From contig JAITAP010000204.1 of assembly GCA_031284065.1 (NCBI GenBank), positions 1-7,260 on the forward strand: 7,260 nt of DNA. Reading direction: 5' to 3'. The notes beneath the pieces were generated by a model that was given only the letters and a program-made list of their open reading frames with translations, was not told the DNA's origin and ran no database searches. This document shows, piece after piece, positions 1-6,249 of this stretch. Within the stretch, counting starts at the first letter, position 1, and each line of letters opens with the position of its first letter. The position numbers and the translations under genes were made by a program. This DNA comes from Prevotellaceae bacterium. GTDB taxonomy: Bacteria > Bacteroidota > Bacteroidia > Bacteroidales > UBA932.

Positions 1-405
1 ATTCATTGATAAACAATAAAAAAAGGTCTTCAACTACCCCCAAATCGGTCAGCTGTTCCCGAAAATGCCATACTGTGCGGCTGTCAGGTATATCGTCGGC
101 TATTGTCAAGTCTAAAAACCGCATAAAACTCAATCGGTCATTTATCTGAAATTCAACCTGATCATCCGACAGGTTGTAATAGCGCTGGAGTATTAAAATC
201 TTGAACATCAAAACGTAATCATATGGCGGACGACCGCCGGCACCTTTTGATATGCTGCTTAATTTATCTTCCAGTAAGGACCGGAATAGCTCGAAATTAA
301 TGCCCGAATTTAATTTTTCGAGCGGGTCGCCAAGCTTGCTCCTTTACTCAATCGTATGTCCTGATCCCAGAAACCGTAATCCTTGTGCCTTTTAAAATTC
401 TTCAT
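1..405 (-). pseudogene. IS5-family transposase, N-terminal part, frameshifted and cut by window edge
   Basis: Reading from the ATG at 405-403 gives MKNFKRHKDYGFWDQDIRLSK, then a stop about ten codons later. Shifting frame near 340-345 restores a long frame that stays open to base 1, beginning SKLGDPLEKLNSG and continuing through GGRPPYDYVLMFKI, LQRYYNLSDDQVEFQ and DSRTVWHFREQL. This is the N-terminal DUF772-type domain of IS5-family DDE transposases. The catalytic part lies outside the window. The two frames join at a repeated LSK/SK stretch, which fits loss of one base (or gain of two). There is no stop-free start for the downstream frame, because TAA sits just before it, so I call it a pseudogene. 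A sequencing error or an unusual frameshift cannot be excluded. The family is clear; the exact IS name is unknown. Confidence 0.85.
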
Positions 406-425
406 GTTTTATTGTTTTTGTGCTG

Positions 426-457
426 CAAAGGTACAGATATTCAGTTGATATACAAAA
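426..457 (-). promoter_or_regulatory. Bacteroidota-type promoter of the transposase
   Basis: On the minus strand TTTTG (457-453) is followed after 19 bases by TACCTTTG (433-426), an exact match to the Bacteroidota -33/-7 consensus (TTTG, about 19 bases, TAnnTTTG). It lies 20 bases upstream of the transposase ATG, giving a short leader. It is one of the clearest taxonomic signals in the window. Confidence 0.8.
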
Positions 458-511
458 TCTTGTCGCAACTTTTTTTCCGTTTTCCGTTTTTAGGAGTCCC
501 CTATATCCATA

Positions 512-1513
512 CTATAAATCATTCGTGTTTCTTATCCCGTTCTCCCTTAAAATATTCATAAATTCCTTTATTGGTATCCAATTCGATTGCTTATCATTGC
601 TCGCACGTATTTCTTTCCATTTATACAGACGGTTGTGTATAATGTGCTTCCTCTTATTTATTAATTCGAACGATAGAGTACTTCTCCCTCCTTTAAAACC
701 CACATATCCACTATTCAACGTGCCAGTTTCAAATTTGCTAACCAGTTCTTTTAGAGGTTTATATGTAGCATCAGGAGGAACAATTCTCGATTGTGATTGA
801 TTGATTGTACTGTTTGAAGGGTTGGAAGATTTTGATTCTGCATAATCTTGTATATCATCCAATTCCTGCATAATTTCTGTGACAATTTTCCAGTCCTCTT
901 TGAATGGGTGTGAAATATCATTATGATTATAAAGGTCAGAGAATGAAATATGTTTCACATTCTCAGATTGCGGAATCATCAGTTTTTTTGGGGCAATGTA
1001 CAAAAGCCGTATGTCATTTAAATCAGACAATTTACAATGGCAATCATTTTCAATTTCATTGATTGAGTTGACGTGCTGAACGTATTTCGGATTTTTATCC
1101 TTCAGTATATCTAAAAATTCGGATAATCGTTTACCTTTATCCGGACAATCACTCCTTAATATTGCGTCATAAAGGCTTAATTGTTCCCCCTTCATTGATT
1201 TGCAATCTGTTTTTAATTCAATCAAAATAATTGTTTTGCTTGAAATATCCATTGCAAGAAAATCAATGTTAACACTTAAAGCTTCGCGGCTTCTATTACC
1301 TTCCCCTAATGGATGTTGGTTATGAAATGGAAATTCAGCAGCCAACAACCTGTATTTCCCGCTCCAAATAATATTCTCATCAGCAAGTTTTTGTATCGCT
1401 GATTCTAAAAAAATATCAATAATGGGACTCAACTGCCTTTCTACTTGAGATTTAGGAACATACCTGTTACCCATAATTTTAGCAAGTAATGCTTCTGTAA
1501 AAGAATTATTCAT
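512..1513 (-). CDS. Orphan PD-(D/E)XK nuclease-like protein
   Basis: This is a 333-residue soluble protein with no signal peptide or membrane segment. Residues 82-115 look like a PD-(D/E)XK core: the strand NIDFLAMD with D84, then IILIELKTD with E99 and K101 in the E-x-K arrangement, then a helix with Q111 and Y115. E60 (AAEFPF) could be the helix-1 acidic residue of the fold. Residues 225-245 are a low-complexity Ser/Asn linker. The basic C-terminal domain (about 250-333, with GYVGFKGGRSTLSFE and NRLYKWKEIR) could bind DNA or be a second small domain. The gene is visibly more AT-rich than the operon to its right and abuts an insertion sequence, which suggests horizontal acquisition. It has no methylase or helicase partner here. 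The fold is a motif-based inference and the biological role is unknown; a defence or DNA-repair role is possible but unproven. Confidence 0.75.
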   Translation of the reverse strand: MNNSFTEALLAKIMGNRYVPKSQVERQLSPIIDIFLESAIQKLADENIIWSGKYRLLAAEFPFHNQHPLGEGNRSREALSVNIDFLAMDISSKTIILIELKTDCKSMKGEQLSLYDAILRSDCPDKGKRLSEFLDILKDKNPKYVQHVNSINEIENDCHCKLSDLNDIRLLYIAPKKLMIPQSENVKHISFSDLYNHNDISHPFKEDWKIVTEIMQELDDIQDYAESKSSNPSNSTINQSQSRIVPPDATYKPLKELVSKFETGTLNSGYVGFKGGRSTLSFELINKRKHIIHNRLYKWKEIRASNDKQSNWIPIKEFMNILRENGIRNTNDL

Positions 1514-1634
1514 ACGATTTGATTTAAAAATTATTGTTAATAGTTAATGATTTATACTACTCGGAACATAATCTGACTTGGTCACCGGTAACTCTAACTG
1601 TGCGAATCCTTACAATTCTATTTTATCTTTCATT

Positions 1635-1870
1635 TACTGACCGACTAAATTTTTCAGGATTATTTTTGTATCCCTGAATTATTTTAAATGTTGCCGTTTT
1701 TTGAATTTTAAGTGTCTAAGAGTTGAATATTCGAGAAAAATTATAAATTGAAACTCAAATAACCGATTCTCCAGCAGGTCTTAAAAACCTGCCTCTTTTA
1801 TTTCAAAAACAAGATAATATCCTGAATTAAAAATGATTGCCTTTACAAATAAAATTTTAGTCGGTCAGTA
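1635..1870. repeat. 15-bp perfect inverted repeat bounding about 236 bp
   Basis: TACTGACCGACTAAA at 1635-1649 is the exact reverse complement of TTTAGTCGGTCAGTA at 1856-1870. A third, diverged direct copy (TTAGTCGGTTGGTAGTGA, 1936-1953) matches the right arm and its flank at 16 of 18 positions. The enclosed segment has no ORF. It could be a small non-autonomous mobile element or a set of separated half-operators, since GACCGACTA/TAGTCGGTC halves resemble the palindromes bound by TetR-family repressors. No TetR gene is in the window. Confidence 0.6.
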
Positions 1871-1904
1871 GTGAAAAAAATTGTAATTAATTAAAAATCA
1901 ATAA

Positions 1905-1947
1905 CGTAAAAAAATAAAAACCAGCCGATTTACTATTAGTCGGTTGG
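1905..1947 (-). terminator. Likely rho-independent terminator of the four-gene operon
   Basis: Read on the minus strand, CCAACCGA (1947-1940) and TCGGCTGG (1928-1921) form an 8-bp stem with one A-C mismatch around an 11-base loop. The stem is followed directly by a run of twelve T with a single A (1920-1908). It lies about 55 bases past the stop codon of the last operon gene. The mismatch weakens the stem, but the T-tract is strong and the position is right. Confidence 0.65.
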
Positions 1948-2002
1948 TAGTGATAGAATTTAATTCGTACCCTTTATTTTTTTCCGAAAATTACCGACTC
2001 AT

Positions 2003-3022
2003 TTACCAGAAGGCGGTATAAGGTATTTCCTGTGGCTGGCGCTCTGCCCAGGCAACGCCTACATCTCGATATGCCTTTATCCGCTCTTGCTCTACCGCTA
2101 AGCTTTTTTCCTGCATTTTTCGCTGAAATGCTAATTCCTTTTCTTGCATTTCTCTTTGAAAAGCCACATCTTCTTTTTTTGCAACCTCGTCTTGCTCGTA
2201 TAGCTCTTTTATGCGTTGTGCGATTTGGTTGGACAAATCAATCGCTTTTGGGAAGCAGCTTGAGCTGGGGTCAATGGTTACCAGTACAGCGCCGACCTTT
2301 TCCGCAGCTTCCGGGTTTTGTCCGGAATTCCATATATTGGTTGCTTCGGCGAATATAGCTTTACATTCGCGGTCAATTTTTTGCTGAAATACTGTATTTG
2401 CCTCGTACATGGCTTTGCTCCAACAATCTGCGCATACGTCCGGCACAGAGGTCAGCTTCCACAATGCCTCTTCGTATTTCTGCGAGTTGGCAAGCGTTTT
2501 TGCCTCCTTAATAACAAAATCGCACTGGGTGTTGAAGTAGCCTACAATTTTAGATGCTCCCAAGTCCATAAGCTTCTTGTAGGCCGGGTCTAATACTTTA
2601 ATATTTTTCAGCGCATTCATGTACGCCTTTGTTTCGTTGTCGCCAATGCCGGATACCGATGAGGTGTGGCTGGCAAAAACTTTTCCCTCAAAGCCGTCGC
2701 CTACGTAAAAAGTAACGTCAAGCTTGTAGGCGTGCTTGGGAGGCGCTGTAGAAGTAATGTATTTTTCTTGCACAACAACGTTTGCCGTAAGAATAAACCG
2801 CGAATGCCCGGGGTTAGCGGCAATCCCTTGCTTTGAGGCTATTTGCGTTAGCTTGTTCTGCAAATTATTTTTCGCCTCCGGCGGTAATCCGTCAATATTA
2901 TCGGATACCCATACGGAAAGGGCTAAGTTTTTTGTCTTGTCGCTGCTTGCACCACCTTGCGCATAAGCGTAGCAGATGCAACACGTAAAAATCGGTAAAA
3001 GGAAAAGGTTACAATTCTTCAT
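2003..3022 (-). CDS. Secreted protein with CsgG/FlgT-like N-terminal domain, Cys-bearing helical middle and coiled-coil tail
   Basis: The frame could start at 3052, but ATG 3022 is preferred because it gives a clean signal peptide (MKNCNLFLLP..., cut after AYA at residue 21). Length from there is 339 residues. Residues 33-145 read as an alpha/beta domain (ALSVWVSDN, SRFILTANVVV, a strand with D102, then a GxG-like SSVSGIGDNETKAYMNAL), reminiscent of CsgG/FlgT/LPP20-type domains. Residues 160-270 are helical and TPR-like with five cysteines (C167, C197, C200, C220, C256), including a CADC pair. Residues 275-318 form a charged coiled coil with two 11-residue repeats, AFQREMQEKEL (287-297) and AFQRKMQEKSL (298-308). 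It is last in the operon, 42 bases after the DUF6175-like gene, and is followed by a terminator. No enzymatic motif is seen. A scaffold or complex-forming role in the periplasm or outer envelope is inferred; the family is not recognised. Confidence 0.8.
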   Translation of the reverse strand: MKNCNLFLLPIFTCCICYAYAQGGASSDKTKNLALSVWVSDNIDGLPPEAKNNLQNKLTQIASKQGIAANPGHSRFILTANVVVQEKYITSTAPPKHAYKLDVTFYVGDGFEGKVFASHTSSVSGIGDNETKAYMNALKNIKVLDPAYKKLMDLGASKIVGYFNTQCDFVIKEAKTLANSQKYEEALWKLTSVPDVCADCWSKAMYEANTVFQQKIDRECKAIFAEATNIWNSGQNPEAAEKVGAVLVTIDPSSSCFPKAIDLSNQIAQRIKELYEQDEVAKKEDVAFQREMQEKELAFQRKMQEKSLAVEQERIKAYRDVGVAWAERQPQEIPYTAFW

Positions 3023-3064
3023 GGCTCGTATTATTAGCTTCGTTGTTACCATTGCATTGGTTTA

Positions 3065-4015
3065 CTATTTTTCGCCAATTACGATTTGCGCCTGCCCTAA
3101 ACCTTTCATCATAACCTTAGAATCAATTTGGTACTGATTTTTCAGCATTTTTTGCAGACCGGTTGCCCACCCGCGGGTATCGAGGGCTCTATTTTTTTCG
3201 TTATACAGAGGAATACGCACTTGCTCAAACAGCATAATTTTCTCAGTAGCGTCGGTTGTCGAAAATTGCTTGTTGACCGTATTATCCGATACCCAGTTTT
3301 CAATGATGTTGCGCAGCTCGTTTCCCTCATACTCTGATTCCAAGTCGCCATCAAATGAATCCCATACCCTGATGCGGAGCGCCACTTCGCGCCCGTTAGC
3401 AGCCATGTCGTCAAAATGCGACTGAAGCTGCGCGTTGAAGTTGTCTATATGCGCAAGCACTGCCTCCTCCAGCAATACGGGCAGCTCGGATGAAAAGGAG
3501 GGTTGCCCCGTACCCGAAGCGCCGGCTACCTGTTTGTCGGTGTAAGCGTCCAGACCTTGCAGGTTGAAGGTGATGGATTTTTTAGGTCCCGTTTGATTAA
3601 TGCTCCACGTCATTTGCATCCAAATGTCGGCTTTGGCAACTTGCTTTAGCTTGTCAATGGGGCTTTCTGCCGCTGCCGCACCACTTTTGCTCATGAGCAT
3701 AGCGTCTTCCGCCGCCTGATTGTCCAGCGATTTTAGCGACGACTCCAGATTTTTCAACGGAAATCCCCGTTCCTGCATCAGCTCGTTTATTTTACTGATT
3801 ACCAAAAGCAAATCGGCATTGTCTTGCAGGGCTGCCTTATAGCTTGGCACTTTAACGGTTGTTCCCTGGTTATCATACGCGGTCATATAGCCATTTTTGT
3901 TGCACCATACATCGCTCGGCGCCACCATGATGGTAGGTTTTTTTGCCTGCGAATAGGCAGTAGCGCTCAGGCATAGCGTAAGCGCAGCTGCTAAAAGCAT
4001 TTTTGTTGTTTTCAT
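3065..4015 (-). CDS. DUF6175-like exported protein (TolB/CsgG/LpoB-like fold suspected)
   Basis: This 316-residue protein has a typical signal peptide (MKTTKMLLAAALTLCLS, cut near YSQ at residue 23). The mature start KKPTIMVAPSDVWCNKNGY, the helix LLVISKINELMQERGFPL (71-88), the segment ADIWMQMTW (129-137) and the strand pair ITFNLQGLDAYTDKQVAG (148-165) follow the strand-helix-strand-D-x-x-(T/D) plan of TolB-N/CsgG/LpoB domains. A second domain starts at REVALRIRVWD (209-219) and runs to IVIGEK. The whole sequence resembles Bacteroidales proteins annotated DUF6175; I recall this from memory and could not check it. C38 is the only cysteine outside the signal peptide. It lies 26 bases after the lipoprotein gene, so co-transcription is near certain. 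Its function is unknown; a periplasmic structural or accessory role is inferred from the company it keeps. Confidence 0.85.
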   Translation of the reverse strand: MKTTKMLLAAALTLCLSATAYSQAKKPTIMVAPSDVWCNKNGYMTAYDNQGTTVKVPSYKAALQDNADLLLVISKINELMQERGFPLKNLESSLKSLDNQAAEDAMLMSKSGAAAAESPIDKLKQVAKADIWMQMTWSINQTGPKKSITFNLQGLDAYTDKQVAGASGTGQPSFSSELPVLLEEAVLAHIDNFNAQLQSHFDDMAANGREVALRIRVWDSFDGDLESEYEGNELRNIIENWVSDNTVNKQFSTTDATEKIMLFEQVRIPLYNEKNRALDTRGWATGLQKMLKNQYQIDSKVMMKGLGQAQIVIGEK

Positions 4016-4041
4016 AATGATATAAATGTTATAGCATGTTG

Positions 4042-4560
4042 CTAAATTGCGCCTAATTTTTTCACTATTCCTGCATTCTCCAGCTCTTTCCGCAGAGCTG
4101 CAACGTTAACCAATACAACAACCCCGATTTTATACTCTTTCCCTATTTTTATTCTGTCGCCGGGAGCAATTGCGCCGTTGTTGCTAAGATTTACAAACTT
4201 CATGTAGCCGCCGCCGTCGGCAAAGAAAGGTTCGAAAAAATCTTTTCTCTCGGAATCTGCTGAGGGGGTGCTTACCAAAGGTTTTTGTGATGGAACGCCG
4301 CGTATGCCGGCAAAACCTTTGAATATAATGCCATGAACGGCATTCTTTTTGGCTTGCTCAATGGCAACACCGGCATCTTTGGAGTATGACCAAACCTTGA
4401 CTTGGTAGGTGCCTTGCACCCCAACGCCAACGGCTTCCAGCTCATACCTCCACTGTTTGGTATCTGTATCTGCCACCTTTTTTGCGGCGCCACATGCGGC
4501 TACTATCAGCGCAATGATAGAAACAGCGCACCATGCTTTCACTATTTTCACGGTTTTCAT
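4042..4560 (-). CDS. LPP20-like outer-membrane lipoprotein
   Basis: This 172-residue protein has a lipoprotein signal: basic MKTVKIVK, a hydrophobic stretch, then the lipobox IVAAC with the acylated cysteine at C23, followed by GAAKK. Because no inner-membrane retention Asp is at +2 (Gly instead), an outer-membrane location is likely. Residues 38-85 (YELEAVGVGVQGTYQVKVWSY, then AIEQAKKNAVHGIIFKGF) show the vGvG-strand-helix pattern with an A-x2-AKKNAV helix seen in LPP20/FlgP-type lipoproteins. Residues 108-155 add a second half with an IAPGDRIKIG turn and a hydrophobic strand. It lies 109 bases after the first operon gene, separated by a strong hairpin, and 26 bases before the DUF6175-like gene. 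No enzymatic residues are apparent. It would be the membrane anchor of the inferred complex. Confidence 0.83.
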   Translation of the reverse strand: MKTVKIVKAWCAVSIIALIVAACGAAKKVADTDTKQWRYELEAVGVGVQGTYQVKVWSYSKDAGVAIEQAKKNAVHGIIFKGFAGIRGVPSQKPLVSTPSADSERKDFFEPFFADGGGYMKFVNLSNNGAIAPGDRIKIGKEYKIGVVVLVNVAALRKELENAGIVKKLGAI

Positions 4561-4601
4561 ATAGCTATCTATTTTTTATTTGATTTGTGGGCGCCGCATG
4601 T

Positions 4602-4649
4602 AAGCAAAAGAGTAAAGAGGCAGGAAGGCAACGCTTTACTCTTTTGCTT
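4602..4649 (-). repeat. Perfect 16-bp hairpin between operon genes 1 and 2
   Basis: AAGCAAAAGAGTAAAG (4602-4617) is the exact reverse complement of CTTTACTCTTTTGCTT (4634-4649), leaving a 16-base loop. In the operon mRNA the stem follows the stop codon of the 408-residue gene by about 20 bases and precedes the lipoprotein start by about 40. The base run after the stem on the minus strand is ACATGCGGCG, not a T-tract, so it is not a standard terminator. mRNA stabilisation, processing, or partial read-through giving unequal expression of gene 1 against genes 2-4 are the likely roles. Confidence 0.8.
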
Positions 4650-4669
4650 GTACATACGTGCTGATTTTA

Positions 4670-5896
4670 CTATTTTATTTGCTTTAGTAGCATACCCGGC
4701 TGGGCTTTCTTCACCTTTTTAAAGTTAGTGGCAGTAATAGGCTTTCCCTCCTTATCTTTTACCTCAACTTCCGGCGCTTCACCGGCGTTGTAGCGGTTAT
4801 CCCAAACCAATTTTTTATCCACCTTGGTTTTTCCGACAACTACGTATTTTGTACGTCCGGTTTGTGGGTCTTGCGTCATTTCCAGCACCTGAAATTTTTC
4901 GCCGCCACTCAAACCTTCCTTCATGCCGATTTGCGCCGTAAGCGGGTCGGTGGTCAAGATAGGCACTTTGGGTTTGAACACATCATACGTTTGCTGCAAC
5001 TCGGCAAACACCTTGTCGATATTACGAACTTCCACCTTGTGTATGGCTGCATCTGCTCCCTCTAAGGAGAGCATCACCGTGCTTGAGTTGGTTTGGGCGC
5101 CCACCAGCTCCAGGCGGAAGTCCAGCTTGTCAAATGCGGCAGGGTTATTCCAAACGTTGTAAAATTCGGCAGCAATGGAGTCGTTCCATACCAGCTTGTA
5201 GAGCCACGTTTTTGAGAATAGGGTTTGCCCGTCTTTGGCTGCTTCGTATGCAACATCAATTGGTTTATGGGCAGCGGTTATAGCCATTTGTGGCTTCCCT
5301 GCAAGCAGTTTGGCGGCTTCCTTTTTGGCAATGTCCCGAATCAGCGCCGCTACCGGCTCATTTTTGAAAAACATGAAACGGGTAAAAGTGATAAATGTAT
5401 TATTTATCAACTCCTCACCTGCATCGGCAAGTGCAGACGTGCCGCGTGTCTGCTGCTTTGCTACATTTGCTTCCAGCACGGTAGCGTTGTAAAATCCTCG
5501 CTGCTGGATAAGTTTCACATCAAATTTTCCGTCAGCTGAGCGGTTGAACCACCGTGCCACCAGCTGACTCCCAATTTTATTATCTTTGATGGCTTTTTCT
5601 ATATCCGATTGAATATCAGACTTTCCCGTTGTTAAATCTACTATGCCCTGAACCCCAAGAGTCGTAGGCGTAAGCTGCAAGGTTTTGAACGGAATATCGT
5701 GCTTGTCATACTTGTCCGGGAACGGGTAGTTATTCCACGACTGCAACACCACATTTTTCTTTTCGAAATTGTTGGCGTCAATGAGAACCATCGCCAGCGA
5801 GCTGCGGCGATACTTGGGAGTTTTTGTCGTTTGGGCTTTTGCGCTAACAGCGCCGAGCACACACATGGTGGCGAAAACAAAAATTGTCTTTTTCAT
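4670..5896 (-). CDS. Exported protein with FlgT-C-like C-terminal module; first gene of the operon
   Basis: This 408-residue protein has a signal peptide (MKKTIFVFATMCVLGAVSAKA, cut near residue 21). The mature start is RRSSLAMVLID (31-40). Residues 95-160 include a helix SDIEKAIKDNKIG (97-109), then QLVARWFNR (111-119) and LIQQRGFYNATVLEAN (129-144). Residues 225-310 are beta-rich and contain repeated aromatic positions. Residues 320-408 look like a small beta-barrel: IGMKEGLSGGEKFQVLEM (323-340), YVVVGKTKV (351-359), WDNRYNAGE (365-373), which matches the 'ikdGl..GdrfeV' pattern of FlgT C-terminal and related SH3-like modules. There are no catalytic motifs and no cysteines in the mature part. 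It is the promoter-proximal gene, behind a leader of about 290 bases. I do not recognise the full-length family. The role of an envelope complex component is inferred. Confidence 0.83.
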   Translation of the reverse strand: MKKTIFVFATMCVLGAVSAKAQTTKTPKYRRSSLAMVLIDANNFEKKNVVLQSWNNYPFPDKYDKHDIPFKTLQLTPTTLGVQGIVDLTTGKSDIQSDIEKAIKDNKIGSQLVARWFNRSADGKFDVKLIQQRGFYNATVLEANVAKQQTRGTSALADAGEELINNTFITFTRFMFFKNEPVAALIRDIAKKEAAKLLAGKPQMAITAAHKPIDVAYEAAKDGQTLFSKTWLYKLVWNDSIAAEFYNVWNNPAAFDKLDFRLELVGAQTNSSTVMLSLEGADAAIHKVEVRNIDKVFAELQQTYDVFKPKVPILTTDPLTAQIGMKEGLSGGEKFQVLEMTQDPQTGRTKYVVVGKTKVDKKLVWDNRYNAGEAPEVEVKDKEGKPITATNFKKVKKAQPGMLLKQIK

Positions 5897-6191
5897 GATC
5901 TTTGATTTTTTTTAGTGATAATTTAATGAGTTAATAACATGGATGTATCATAATGTATATACCATATTCCGTTGAATATCCACTCGCAATCCCCCCTTGT
6001 GCAATACGCTTTAATGTCAACTTATTTAGTTGGTTATTACCGGCTTAGAATAGTTTACATGCCATTTTAAGGTAGATTTTCGCTCTAAAGCTGCATTTCT
6101 GAAAACTCTTTACTATCTTTACAGGTTATAAAAGACCAGCCCACGAAATTTGCCTCTTCGTGAGGATAAAAAAGAAATATAATTCACGGCA
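5897..6191 (-). other. Long 5' leader region of the operon
   Basis: Taking the promoter at 6192-6224 as the operon start, about 290 bases of leader precede the first ATG. It contains an 8-bp hairpin on the minus strand (6164-6157 with 6147-6140, including one G-U pair, 9-base loop) and a weak CAACT/AGTTG hairpin near 6018-6032. I see no closer promoter match, no short leader peptide that I would defend, and no riboswitch class I recognise. Confidence 0.5.
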
Positions 6192-6224
6192 CAAAGATAG
6201 GTGATAATTTTCAACGTTGCAAAA
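6192..6224 (-). promoter_or_regulatory. Bacteroidota-type promoter for the four-gene operon
   Basis: On the minus strand TTTTG (6224-6220) is followed after 20 bases by TATCTTTG (6199-6192), matching TAnnTTTG at -7 with a -33 box at near-ideal spacing. It reads leftwards into the operon and lies about 25 bases left of the start of the divergent regulator gene. Confidence 0.65.
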
Positions 6225-6242
6225 TTTTTGATGATAATTTTC
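6202..6242. promoter_or_regulatory. Candidate operator cluster: 11-bp direct repeats and a central palindrome
   Basis: TGATAATTTTC occurs at 6202-6212 and again at 6232-6242, exactly 30 bases apart. Between them sits the palindrome CAACGTTG (6212-6219), extendable to AATTTTCAACGTTGCAAAATT with one unpaired base. The first repeat and the palindrome fall inside the spacer of the operon promoter; the second abuts the start of the XRE-like gene. This arrangement suits a regulator that controls both directions. The binding protein is an inference. Confidence 0.5.
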
Positions 6243-6249
6243 GTTATTT

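Larger units (their letters stand above)
1..495 (-). mobile_element. 5' end of an IS5-like insertion sequence (outer boundary approximate)
   Basis: The element holds the transposase start, its promoter and roughly 35 further bases. The outer end probably lies near 490-500, where GGGGACTCC (minus strand) borders the tail of the neighbouring gene. The opposite end and the target-site duplication are outside the window, so the terminal inverted repeat cannot be verified and the boundary is an estimate. Confidence 0.5.
1514..2002. other. AT-rich intergenic region with repeats, no gene
   Basis: No convincing coding frame is present. The spacer holds a 15-bp inverted repeat (1635-1649 and 1856-1870), a near copy of the right arm at 1936-1953, and a hairpin CAGGAT/ATCCCTG at 1655-1676. 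It also holds an imperfect direct repeat (about 1669-1695 and 1818-1841, both containing TGAATTA and ending TTGCC), a small hairpin GCAGGT/ACCTGC at 1774-1792, and the operon terminator at its right end. The promoter of the leftward nuclease-like gene should lie near 1514-1600, but I see no good match to the TAnnTTTG consensus there. Confidence 0.7.

Noticed and set aside
420..800. Plus-strand 126-codon ORF
   Set aside because: It runs antisense through the transposase promoter and the end of the nuclease-like gene, has a biased hydrophobic/aromatic composition and no recognisable motif.
1774..1792. GCAGGT/ACCTGC hairpin followed by CTCTTTTATTTC as a plus-strand terminator
   Set aside because: No plus-strand gene precedes it, and on the minus strand it has no T-tract. 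Its stem is only 6 bp.
2032..5539. Many plus-strand and alternative-frame ORFs within the operon
   Set aside because: All lie opposite to or out of frame with the four signal-peptide-bearing genes, and none has its own motif, start context or promoter.
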